Assembly: GCA_948759685.1 (NCBI GenBank)
Contig: CAQBGY010000125.1
Span: 3,389 to 8,684, forward strand
Reading direction: 5' to 3'
Source of the DNA: an uncultured Eubacterium sp.
Lineage (GTDB): Bacteria > Bacillota_A > Clostridia > Lachnospirales > Lachnospiraceae
DNA length: 5,296 nt
Under the pieces are notes generated by a model, which did no database searches, was not told where the DNA came from, and worked only from the letters and a program-made list of their open reading frames with translations. The position numbers and the translations under genes are program-made. Positions 1 to 5,132 of the stretch are shown piece after piece. Each line of letters begins with the position of its first letter. Position 1 is the stretch's first letter.

Positions 1-487
1 CTACATCTTCTACCCTGAGATTCAGTGGTTCATTGGGGCGCATCCCGCAACACAATTCCAATCGGAATAGCACAGGGAGAATCCATTCGGCATGAGATTT
101 GACACATGGCTTTACACTGTCGAGAGAATCAAACAGTTGGCGCAACTCCCCGTCTGTGAAAATATGGGGCTTGTATCGCTGAACTTTAATGTTGTACTCT
201 TCTGTTGGAACAAATGCCTTTTGCCCAATAGCATTCAAGTATCGTGCGAAATGCCGGATATTGATTATAACGTGCTTTCTGGTGTTGTCAGTAGCGAATT
301 CTCGCACCAACAGCCAACTGTCAAGCATTTCTTGCGTAATTTCATGTGCATCAGGAAATTTGCAGGCACAATAATTGAGAAAAGGAAGAACCTGGGATAG
401 TCTGTATGTTTCCTTATTATATCCCAGTGACACCTTGAGACCCACCATATCATGGTATGCTGCCTCCATTTCATCCCAGAAGTTCAA
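1..487 (-). CDS. Tyrosine recombinase/integrase, second of a tandem pair; partial (C-terminus outside window)
   Basis: Site-specific recombinase of the phage-integrase (tyrosine recombinase) family, cutting and rejoining DNA at attachment sites of a mobile element. 162 codons are visible. Residues about 5-95 form a helical SAM-like core-binding domain. The catalytic domain opens with the family-typical stretch YKPHIFTDGELRQLF (105-119), and the first catalytic arginine is Arg150 in LCCGMRPNEPLNL. The Lys, HxxR, His and nucleophilic Tyr lie beyond the left edge. The frame opens just after a TGA at 491-493. The first start is TTG at 487, whose bases overlap the stop of the upstream recombinase, with GGCGGTG about 7 bases upstream; an in-frame ATG at 469 is the alternative. 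The overlap implies translational coupling with the upstream recombinase. It is a different protein from its neighbour, not a duplicate. The family is sure; the exact start is not. Confidence 0.88.
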   Translation of the reverse strand, partial: MNFWDEMEAAYHDMVGLKVSLGYNKETYRLSQVLPFLNYCACKFPDAHEITQEMLDSWLLVREFATDNTRKHVIINIRHFARYLNAIGQKAFVPTEEYNIKVQRYKPHIFTDGELRQLFDSLDSVKPCVKSHAEWILPVLFRLELCCGMRPNEPLNLRVEDV

Positions 488-1758
488 ACTTCATCACCGC
501 CTTCCTCAATAGTGCAGCATGACGGAAATTGAACATCTGCGTAAATACCTTTCGAGATGGGAACCTCAGAAAAGTCTGCGGAGCACAGCGCGGTTTGCGT
601 CCTATTAAAGCTAAGATAGGCTTTTCCAGATGACATATCCCTATGCCCAAGCATCTGTGAAATGGATGTGACAGGAACCTCCGCCTCTGCAAGTTCTGTC
701 CCAAAAGCACGTCGTAAACTGTGAAATGCACGATAGGGCTTCTTTTCAACACCTGCTAACCGACAGTATTTGTCAATCATGTAATCTAACGGGCTTGTAC
801 TTGCGATACCTGTATATGCCGGGTAAGCTCGGATAAACACATGATTGTCTCCACATTTGGGACGTTCATTCAAAATATAGTCAGCAATAGCGTTGAGAGT
901 CTTTCCGTTAAGTGGAGCGGCAAGGGGTTTCCCGGTTTTCTTCTGTACAATTCGCAATTCCTGCCTTTCCCAGTCAATATCCAGCAACTTCAGATTCCGA
1001 ATATCAACGCAGCGAAGGCCGGAATTGAATGCCAGCAAAATGATTGCCCGGTCACGGAGAGGAGTTTTTGAATTTGAATCAATTACTGTCAGAACCAAAT
1101 TGATCTCATGCTGTGTATAGGGGCGAATTAAATGGATTGGGGCTGTTTGAGGACGGAAAACACCCAGGTCAGTTTTGATATTGGCTAACTGGTGATTATT
1201 CAAATATGTTGCCGTAATTCTTAAAGCTCGCATGACAACGGTCATATTGTTCTTGTTTGTCTTTGCGGCTTCATAAATGAAGTCAATAAAATCTCTGTCG
1301 CCTACCTGGGTACTACCTTTATTTCGCCCTTGTATGAAGCAGAAAAAATGACGTATCGGAACCGATAACCTCTTTTTATGCCTATCTGTTAGATCTGTAC
1401 TTCGCAAAATTGCTTCGGTGAGTTCCTGGTAAGATTCGTTTGGCCTATACCGCCGCGCATCTTTCACTATGGAAAAATCCACTTCACCTGTGATGACATA
1501 AGAATGGATACGGAATGAAGCGGTTACAAATGAGCGATAAAACTTTCTGCAGATTTCACCATCTTCGTACCTTGCTCGCTGTCGTTCACATAGACTTTCC
1601 AGGAGTTCACCTGAATAGAACTCCGTGCCATGCTCATAATGCCAATTGATGATGGGACGGTAGACACTCCAACTGATTTGTCGTATGCTGGACTCCTTAA
1701 GTCCCTGCCCATGCAATGCATCCAGTACGCCGCTTACTGCTTCTTCAATCTTTTGCAA
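484..1758 (-). CDS. Tyrosine recombinase/integrase, complete, first of a tandem pair
   Basis: Complete tyrosine recombinase of about 424 aa that probably moves the element carrying this module. The N-terminal part (to about residue 205) holds the DNA-binding and core-binding helices. The catalytic domain follows and every active-site residue is visible: Arg249 in FNSGLRCVDIRNL, Lys274 in QKKTGKPLAAPL, His346 and Arg349 in FHSLRR, His372 in MLGHRD and the nucleophile Tyr381 in GKAYLSF. A tail of about 43 residues (ALCSADFSEVPISKGIYA and onward) follows the tyrosine, longer than in XerC/D-type enzymes. The reading frame can begin at GTG 1767, but the Shine-Dalgarno AGGGGGTG (1765-1772) overlaps that codon and sits 8 bases before TTG 1758, so TTG is preferred. 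The gene overlaps the next recombinase by four bases. The pairing resembles Tn554 tnpA/tnpB or RIT elements; the exact family is not determined. Confidence 0.93.
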   Translation of the reverse strand: MQKIEEAVSGVLDALHGQGLKESSIRQISWSVYRPIINWHYEHGTEFYSGELLESLCERQRARYEDGEICRKFYRSFVTASFRIHSYVITGEVDFSIVKDARRYRPNESYQELTEAILRSTDLTDRHKKRLSVPIRHFFCFIQGRNKGSTQVGDRDFIDFIYEAAKTNKNNMTVVMRALRITATYLNNHQLANIKTDLGVFRPQTAPIHLIRPYTQHEINLVLTVIDSNSKTPLRDRAIILLAFNSGLRCVDIRNLKLLDIDWERQELRIVQKKTGKPLAAPLNGKTLNAIADYILNERPKCGDNHVFIRAYPAYTGIASTSPLDYMIDKYCRLAGVEKKPYRAFHSLRRAFGTELAEAEVPVTSISQMLGHRDMSSGKAYLSFNRTQTALCSADFSEVPISKGIYADVQFPSCCTIEEGGDEV

Positions 1759-1769
1759 GATTTGCACCC

Positions 1770-1801
1770 CCTGTTATATTTGGTACTCCTAGTATAACAG
1801 G
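1770..1801. repeat. 9-bp perfect inverted repeat over the recombinase promoter and leader
   Basis: CCTGTTATA (1770-1778) and TATAACAGG (1793-1801) are exact inverted copies with a 14-bp spacer. The right arm covers the -10 hexamer and the left arm touches the ribosome binding site of the recombinase. It could be an operator, a recombinase core-type binding site used for autoregulation or recombination, or an RNA hairpin hiding the ribosome binding site. The sequence alone does not decide between these. Confidence 0.6.
1791..1799 (-). promoter_or_regulatory. Extended -10 promoter for the recombinase pair
   Basis: Read leftward, TGTTATACT is a good extended -10 element (TGn plus TATACT). It lies about 35 bases before the TTG start and would give a leader of roughly 25 nt carrying the AGGGGGTG ribosome binding site. 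No good -35 is seen at 17 bases (TAAAAA), which extended -10 promoters can tolerate. It lies wholly inside the right arm of the inverted repeat at 1770-1801. Confidence 0.5.
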
Positions 1802-1802
1802 T

Positions 1803-1864
1803 AATGCCGATATTTTTTAGATGCCTTCAATCATTTGAGGCTTTTCTAAAATTATATCGGCATT
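1803..1864. repeat. 62-bp compound inverted repeat between vsr and the recombinase
   Basis: Three nested stems share one centre. The outer arms AATGCCGATA (1803-1812) and TATCGGCATT (1855-1864) are 10-bp perfect copies. The middle arms are TTTTAGA and TCTAAAA. The inner arms are GCCTTCAA and TTGAGGC, with one bulge, around a TCAT loop. There is no proper T-run after the full stem on either strand; only the small inner stem is followed by TTTTCT on the plus strand. This is therefore a poor intrinsic terminator for the leftward restriction operon, although some terminating role cannot be excluded. A further copy of the outer arm, TCGGCATT, sits at 1874-1881, 17 bp from the first. The position at a module boundary next to recombinase genes suggests an element end or attachment region (inference). 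Confidence 0.65.
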
Positions 1865-1879
1865 TCTTTTTTCTCGGCA

Positions 1880-2305
1880 TTATTCAGATAAAGCCGATTT
1901 CGGCTTTATTTGAAATCTTTCTAATAAAATACTTCGATTCTTTTGTTTTAACTCACACTCCCAAATCCGCAAAACAATCCATCCTCTGGCTTCAAACATA
2001 GCGGTTACTTCCTGATCGTGCTTTATATTTCGCTCCCGCTTCTTTTGCCAGTAGTCCTGATGATCTGCTGGTCGAGTATTCCGGCAGTCATGTCCATGCC
2101 AAAAACACCCATCTACAAAAACCGCTATCTTTTTCTTAGGAAATACAAAATCAGGGTGTCCCTTGACAGGGTAGTTTCTGCGCCATCCGGTAATATTGTA
2201 TTGCTTAAATATCTCAATCAATCGAAGCTCCGTGGACTTATTCTTCTTCGACTTCACCCGCCGCATAATATCGGAGCGTTTCTCTGCGTCAAAAACATCT
2301 GCCAT
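1880..2305 (-). CDS. vsr: Very short patch repair endonuclease (Vsr)
   Basis: Mismatch endonuclease that nicks beside the T of T:G mismatches arising when 5-methylcytosine deaminates, in the sequence context of its partner methyltransferase. At 141 aa it is near the usual family length. The start MADVFDAEKRSDIMRRVKSK is typical of the family. Visible active-site features are Glu25 (STELRL), Asp52 in HPDFVF (the PD-(D/E)xK-like metal-binding Asp) and the GCFWHGHDC segment. Cys67, His72, Cys74 and Cys117 (IWECELK) match the zinc ligands of E. coli Vsr. ATG 2305 lies 5 bases after the stop of the upstream nuclease gene, behind AAGGG, so the two are probably cotranscribed. The last ten residues are encoded by a palindrome, and the native 3' end may have been altered at an element junction. 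The family is certain; its sequence context is unknown. Confidence 0.96.
   Translation of the reverse strand: MADVFDAEKRSDIMRRVKSKKNKSTELRLIEIFKQYNITGWRRNYPVKGHPDFVFPKKKIAVFVDGCFWHGHDCRNTRPADHQDYWQKKRERNIKHDQEVTAMFEARGWIVLRIWECELKQKNRSILLERFQIKPKSALSE
1883..1914. repeat. Near-perfect palindrome within the 3' end of vsr
   Basis: ATAAAGCCGA (1888-1897) and TCGGCTTTAT (1900-1909) are exact inverted copies around a TT centre, extended by TTCA (1883-1886) and TGAA (1911-1914). The palindrome encodes the last ten or so residues of Vsr (QIKPKSALSE). It shares the GCCGA/TCGGC core with the neighbouring 62-bp repeat. It may be part of the same recombination site, or a hairpin that helps end the restriction-operon transcript. 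Confidence 0.6.
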
Positions 2306-2310
2306 ATCCC

Positions 2311-3246
2311 TTATCTTGCCTCGAACTCAATACGAAGGCTTGGATTGCTTTCTGTTTCCAGCACAATGTTGTTATAACGGCTGATAATATCCGAAAGTGT
2401 AGAGTTTCGTTTTGCCTCGTCAAACAGGCTGTGTTCGTATACATTAGCGGATAAAAACTGTTGTATGTCCCAAACCTCAACACGCCCAGCCAGTCCGGCA
2501 TCTTCCGCCAGATTTAACGCCGTATGTACCCGATCAAAAATAGTGATGATAACCGGATGATAGCCGCTACGGAGATTGGCACTGCATTTCTCAATCAATA
2601 AGGCCCCTGGCATTGTTGTGCAGTGAATGACTGTGTTATTGATAACGAAATCCCCGCTACGATCAGTCGGGCCGTCCGCAACAGAAGCACCGTGTATTTC
2701 AAACGAGCCTTCTGGCAAAATCAAGCAGAGTTTGGCTGCCACCAAATGTTGTAAGACCGTTCCAAGATACTGCGTTCCTGGATTTTGCTTCTGCCGCTTG
2801 CGTGCTTGCTCAAATAGTTCATCCAGATTAGCGCCAATCGTTTTAGATGTATCCGCAGTTAAGACAAATGGCTGGTTCCTGAAATACTCCCGGATTTGCT
2901 CTGCCCAAAATTTTTCGACTACATCAAAATCAACCGTAGTTTCCTGGTTCCAAGCATTTAGAAAATCCACATACTTTATCATTAGGCCCATGCTGCCACG
3001 GCTAGTCCTACCACCTTCCGATGATAAAAGCTGAGTAATACCATGCTCTTTCAGAATCTTTTTCAGCCGCCCACCGCCAAGTCCTGCAACCTGTCCCTCT
3101 TGGCTGGTCTTGAAATCATTAGGGTCGAGCGGAAAAGATTTGTCCCGTACTAAACGTGTAAACTGAATCACAACGGACAGTGGGCCTTTTGTAACGATAT
3201 TGTTCTCTGTTTGAAAGGCTTTCAATCTTTCTTCGCTGCTAATCAT
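2311..3246 (-). CDS. DUF4928-like protein, probable restriction endonuclease of the adjacent methyltransferase
   Basis: Protein of 311 aa lying between a C5-methyltransferase and Vsr, the place where the matching restriction enzyme is expected. From memory it resembles the DUF4928 family: EGGRTSRGSMGLMIKYVDFL (77-96) near the end of the N-terminal half, and GDFVINNTVIHCTTMPGALL (198-217) with a following KCSANL segment and YNNIVLETESNPSLRIE near the end. Asp199 in the GDF motif followed by the strand VIHCTT looks like the core of a PD-(D/E)xK nuclease fold. However, the usual ExK is replaced by HCT, so catalysis is unproven; Lys220 might supply the lysine. The start chosen is ATG 3246, 9 bases after a GGAGG, giving an 8-bp overlap with the methyltransferase; an upstream TTG at 3264 would bury that binding site inside the gene. 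Restriction activity is inferred mainly from context. Confidence 0.8.
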   Translation of the reverse strand: MISSEERLKAFQTENNIVTKGPLSVVIQFTRLVRDKSFPLDPNDFKTSQEGQVAGLGGGRLKKILKEHGITQLLSSEGGRTSRGSMGLMIKYVDFLNAWNQETTVDFDVVEKFWAEQIREYFRNQPFVLTADTSKTIGANLDELFEQARKRQKQNPGTQYLGTVLQHLVAAKLCLILPEGSFEIHGASVADGPTDRSGDFVINNTVIHCTTMPGALLIEKCSANLRSGYHPVIITIFDRVHTALNLAEDAGLAGRVEVWDIQQFLSANVYEHSLFDEAKRNSTLSDIISRYNNIVLETESNPSLRIEFEAR

Positions 3247-4339
3247 TATACACGGCCTCCGCAATCTTTGTTAGGAATTGTTCTCCAAGGAACCGGGCAA
3301 CAGGCATTGCAACTGCATCGCCCATCGCTTTGTAGCCGTCGTTATAGCTACCAGGAAGAAGAAAGCTGTCTGGCGCTCCCATCAATCTGGCTGCCTCTCG
3401 GACGGTCAAAAGTCTGGCATGGGTTTCACCGCCTTTTTTAACAACTAGGTACTGCTTGCTGCTCCCGCCTTCTGGCGTCCGAAGGCAACCAGCTATTCCG
3501 TCAAAACGTAATTCAAGCTGCTGCTCTCCATGCCGGGTTCTACGATACCCTGTTGCATAGACTATTTCATGCTTGTCCAGCTTTTCTTTGTGTCGAGTTG
3601 GGATCAGCTTCAAAACATGGTCTTTGTCAAAAGGAACATCTTCTATGATGTCCTTTAAGTATTTTTGCCGATGGGGAGGCCGCTCAGTTTTCCACCATAT
3701 CCAATCTGGTAAGGAACGGCCCAAGTCAGATGCCGCCTTGTTGTGGAGCCAGCACGGGCCGTTTCCGACCAACTCGTTCGGAATCCTGCAATCACGCTGC
3801 ACAGCGATAATAAAAACTCTCGGCCTGGACTGCGGCACAAAATAGGAGGCGTTCAAAACAATAGCCCCGCAACGATACCCCCGGTCAACAAGAGCCATAT
3901 GAAGTGTGCGGTAGTTATTCCCTCCGCCTGTGGATAATAGCCCCGATACATTCTCTAACAGTAGGATTTTAGGTTTATCGCTCATTTCATCTAAGATGCG
4001 TAGCCACTCCCATACCAGCCCACTTCTCGACGCATGGATGCCGCCCAAGGAACCCGCCAGAGATAAGTCCTGGCATGGAAAACTAGCCCAGGAGAGATGT
4101 GCTACTGGAAGGGATGCACCTTTAACATCCTTAATATCTCCCAGTTCAAAGTATTCATTTCCAAAATTAGCTTCATAAACAGCCGCTTTTTGCTCGCTTA
4201 TGTCATTGGCCCAAACTGGCGCAAACATTCCTTTCAGACCATAAGCGACAAGGCCGCTACCAGCGAAAAATTCCTGCATCGTCCAAGGAGCGGAGGACAA
4301 ATCAACCACTTCACTCTTGCATATTGTATTTTGAAGCAT
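3239..4339 (-). CDS. DNA (cytosine-5-)-methyltransferase
   Basis: Transfers a methyl group from S-adenosylmethionine to carbon 5 of cytosine in a specific site, protecting host DNA from the partner nuclease. It is 366 aa, a usual size for a type II enzyme. Motifs appear in canonical order: I, FFAGSGL (24-30, SAM binding); II, Asp46 in AND; IV, FPCQ with catalytic Cys89; VI, ENV (129-131); VIII, QSRPRVFI (170-177); IX, RLLTVREAARLMG (309-321); X, GDAVAMPVA (340-348). The region between VIII and IX (about 190-300, including YRRTRHGEQQ and CLRTPEGGSSKQY) is the target-recognition part, whose site cannot be read from sequence alone. ATG 4339 follows GGGGAGGG by 7 bases. The 3' end overlaps the nuclease gene. 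No C-type controller gene is present; the gene upstream is an antitoxin-like regulator. Confidence 0.97.
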   Translation of the reverse strand: MLQNTICKSEVVDLSSAPWTMQEFFAGSGLVAYGLKGMFAPVWANDISEQKAAVYEANFGNEYFELGDIKDVKGASLPVAHLSWASFPCQDLSLAGSLGGIHASRSGLVWEWLRILDEMSDKPKILLLENVSGLLSTGGGNNYRTLHMALVDRGYRCGAIVLNASYFVPQSRPRVFIIAVQRDCRIPNELVGNGPCWLHNKAASDLGRSLPDWIWWKTERPPHRQKYLKDIIEDVPFDKDHVLKLIPTRHKEKLDKHEIVYATGYRRTRHGEQQLELRFDGIAGCLRTPEGGSSKQYLVVKKGGETHARLLTVREAARLMGAPDSFLLPGSYNDGYKAMGDAVAMPVARFLGEQFLTKIAEAVYND

Positions 4340-4359
4340 CGTTTACCCTCCCCTATGAC

Positions 4360-4376
4360 AGAATATACGTTATTCT
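4360..4376. promoter_or_regulatory. Candidate operator, 6-bp inverted repeat on the methyltransferase -10
   Basis: AGAATA (4360-4365) and TATTCT (4371-4376) are exact inverted copies separated by 5 bp. One arm overlaps the -10 hexamer and the other covers the predicted transcription start, so a bound protein would block the promoter. The ligand is unknown. The antitoxin encoded just upstream, a ribbon-helix-helix type protein, is the nearest candidate (inference). Confidence 0.35.
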
Positions 4377-4382
4377 ATCATA
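4370..4382. repeat. 13-bp direct repeat, copy at methyltransferase promoter
   Basis: This is the second exact copy of TTATTCTATCATA (the other is at 4705-4717). This copy overlaps one arm of the AGAATA-N5-TATTCT inverted repeat. Confidence 0.7.
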
Positions 4383-4400
4383 CAACAACCTATTTCGCAA
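4372..4400 (-). promoter_or_regulatory. Promoter of the methyltransferase-nuclease-vsr operon
   Basis: Leftward -35 TTGCGA (4395-4400), a 17-base spacer, and extended -10 TGATAGAAT (-10 TAGAAT at 4372-4377). The -35 lies within the last codons of the antitoxin gene. The -10 region shares 13 identical bases with the antitoxin promoter, and both have a TTGC-A type -35 at the same spacing. Read-through from the antitoxin promoter is also possible because no terminator lies between them. Confidence 0.6.
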
Positions 4401-4683
4401 GTTGCTTTGTCGCCTCGTCCAAAGAAAGGCCCTGTCCAGTTTTGGCCTGAGCCAAGCCCGCCTCCATCATAGCGTCAAAGGTTGCTGTGTCCATTTCATC
4501 ACGGGCTATGGGGGCCTGTGGGAGTGACAGCGGGAAGGGGATGCTTTGGGTCATAATGATCTGCTTATAGAGCATATTGATAACGGTTGAGGCAGGAATA
4601 CCCAGCTTCGCCATAATCGCCTCAGCTTGTTCTTTCACGTCAGGCTCTACCCGGGCCAGAACATTCGCCGTCTTTGTTGCCAT
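4390..4683 (-). CDS. RelB/DinJ-family antitoxin without a toxin partner
   Basis: Protein of 97 aa resembling RelB/DinJ antitoxins. The N-terminal part (ANVLARVEPDVKEQAEAIMA, then LGIPASTVINMLYKQII) is the ribbon-helix-helix DNA-binding and dimer region. The middle SIPFPLSLP is the usual hinge, and the C-terminal part (FDAMMEAGLAQAKTGQGLSL) is the toxin-wrapping tail with the common pattern of an alanine/glycine-rich helix. ATG 4683 follows AAGGTGGG by about 8 bases; GTG 4695 is in frame but overlaps that binding site. Antitoxins of this type normally precede a RelE/YafQ toxin gene. Here the 50 bases downstream lead straight to the methyltransferase, and no toxin frame lies upstream. It is probably an orphan that still binds DNA and represses its own promoter, and perhaps the restriction operon. 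Confidence 0.88.
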   Translation of the reverse strand: MATKTANVLARVEPDVKEQAEAIMAKLGIPASTVINMLYKQIIMTQSIPFPLSLPQAPIARDEMDTATFDAMMEAGLAQAKTGQGLSLDEATKQLAK

Positions 4684-4704
4684 CGACAATCCCACCTTTC
4701 AATT

Positions 4705-4717
4705 TTATTCTATCATA
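4705..4717. repeat. 13-bp direct repeat, copy at antitoxin promoter
   Basis: TTATTCTATCATA on the plus strand occurs here and again, identically and in the same orientation, at 4370-4382. Both copies span an extended -10 element. It could be a shared operator half or a conserved promoter core. Confidence 0.7.
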
Positions 4718-4735
4718 TTGTATGTCGATTAGCAA
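4707..4735 (-). promoter_or_regulatory. Promoter of the antitoxin gene
   Basis: Leftward -35 TTGCTA (4730-4735), a 17-base spacer, and extended -10 TGATAGAAT (-10 TAGAAT at 4707-4712). The start codon is about 24 bases beyond the -10, with the ribosome binding site AAGGTGGG in between. It shares the 13-bp block TTATTCTATCATA (4705-4717, plus-strand reading) with the methyltransferase promoter at 4370-4382. Confidence 0.6.
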
Positions 4736-4869
4736 TACATTTATCAGGGCTTTCCCTCGGTAGCATCAATCCTGCGGCTGGCGTATATTTCAAAGTTGAC
4801 TTGGGAACCATTATCAATCTTCCGTATGAGCCATATCCTCAGCGATATATTATTCTCATGATACCCAGG

Positions 4870-4903
4870 AACCGCTTTGTGCCATAGATGGCATAAGGCG
4901 GTT
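4870..4903 (+). terminator. Strong hairpin, possible terminator or attenuator
   Basis: AACCGC (4870-4875) pairs with GCGGTT (4898-4903), TTTG with TAAG (two G-U pairs), and TGCCAT (4880-4885) with ATGGCA (4888-4893). Together they form a stem of about 15-16 pairs with a tiny loop. It is followed on the plus strand by TACTTTATC, a weak T-rich stretch, so termination is plausible but not certain. It ends 30 bases before the short frame at 4933 and could be a leader structure for it. Confidence 0.5.
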
Positions 4904-4932
4904 TACTTTATCACGAAAAGAGGTGAAAGCTA

Positions 4933-5043
4933 TTGTGCAAATCATCAGCGAGATGGGAGGGCAGAATATCCAAGCCAACTATTCATCAGGGACGCCAAAA
5001 CAAGTCCGCCCTGAGTGCTGTTTTTAACTATCGAGGAGGATAG
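4933..5043 (+). CDS. Short open frame, 36 codons, possible gene remnant or leader peptide
   Basis: TTG at 4933 follows AAAGAGGTG with about 7 bases between, a good Firmicute ribosome binding site. The 36-residue product contains SKPTIHQGRQNKSALSAVF, then NYRGG and a TAG stop. The stop lies just behind the GAGGAGG binding site of the next short frame, so the two look translationally linked. The IHQG...FNY pattern faintly recalls the first residues of relaxases of Firmicute mobile elements, which I cannot confirm. It may be the 5' stub of a deleted mobilisation gene, a leader peptide, or chance. No function is assigned. Confidence 0.3.
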   Translation: MCKSSARWEGRISKPTIHQGRQNKSALSAVFNYRGG

Positions 5044-5047
5044 CACG

Positions 5048-5083
5048 ATGCAGATTGCAACTATGATAAAAAGAAATATTTGA
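5048..5083 (+). CDS. Eleven-codon open frame with a strong ribosome binding site
   Basis: ATG 5048 lies 8 bases after GAGGAGG (5033-5039), one of the best ribosome binding sites in the window, yet the frame (MQIATMIKRNI) stops after 11 codons. Its TGA stop is part of the -35 box of the next promoter. This suggests a truncated gene whose body was replaced by the Rpn-type unit, or a leader peptide. There is no evidence that the peptide is functional. Confidence 0.25.
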   Translation: MQIATMIKRNI

Positions 5084-5108
5084 CTCAACCCGCACTATAT
5101 GCTACAGT
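5080..5108 (+). promoter_or_regulatory. Promoter of the Rpn-type nuclease gene
   Basis: The -35 is TTGACT (5080-5085), followed by a 17-base spacer and the -10 TACAGT (5103-5108), preceded by TGC to make an extended -10. The start codon at 5133 lies 24 bases downstream. This is the best match to the sigma-A consensus -35 in the window. Confidence 0.6.
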
Positions 5109-5132
5109 TTGTTTTGAAAGGGCCGTGGTGGT

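Larger units (their letters stand above)
4740..5132. other. Region of about 390 bases without a confident gene
   Basis: This separates the leftward antitoxin-restriction block from the rightward Rpn-type gene. It holds a strong hairpin (4870-4903), two very short rightward frames with good ribosome binding sites (4933-5043 and 5048-5083) and a promoter (5080-5108). Frames on either strand across 4740-4869 lack a start with a ribosome binding site and match nothing I recognise. The region may be the worn 5' end of another mobile-element gene cluster. Confidence 0.6.

Noticed and set aside
265..474. Minus-strand frame of 69 codons starting MKWRQHTM, near the left end
   Set aside because: It lies in the wrong frame. 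The adjacent frame encodes a clear tyrosine recombinase across the whole stretch.
1803..1864. Standard intrinsic terminator for the restriction operon
   Set aside because: On the leftward strand the stem is followed by ACCTGTTATAC and not by a T-run, so it is reported as a compound palindrome instead.
2018..2377. Plus-strand open frame of 119 codons opposite vsr
   Set aside because: It is antisense to the well-supported vsr and nuclease genes, has no convincing ribosome binding site, and its product matches nothing recognisable.
2627..3034. Plus-strand open frame of 135 codons opposite the DUF4928-like gene
   Set aside because: It is a shadow of the minus-strand gene, with no recognisable motif and no binding site for ribosomes.
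4340..4389. Room for a RelE/YafQ-type toxin after the antitoxin
   Set aside because: Only 50 bases are present and they hold the methyltransferase promoter and ribosome binding site, so no toxin gene fits.
4097..4450. Plus-strand open frame of 117 codons opposite the methyltransferase and antitoxin
   Set aside because: It spans two real minus-strand genes and their promoter, its composition is not protein-like, and it is explained as the complement of conserved coding sequence.
4733..4887. Plus-strand frame ending in PYEPYPQRYIILMIPRNRF, and a minus-strand frame with IDNGSQVNFEIYASRRID
   Set aside because: Neither has a start with a ribosome binding site, they oppose each other, both run into the hairpin, and no family is recognised. 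They are treated as intergenic or remnant DNA.
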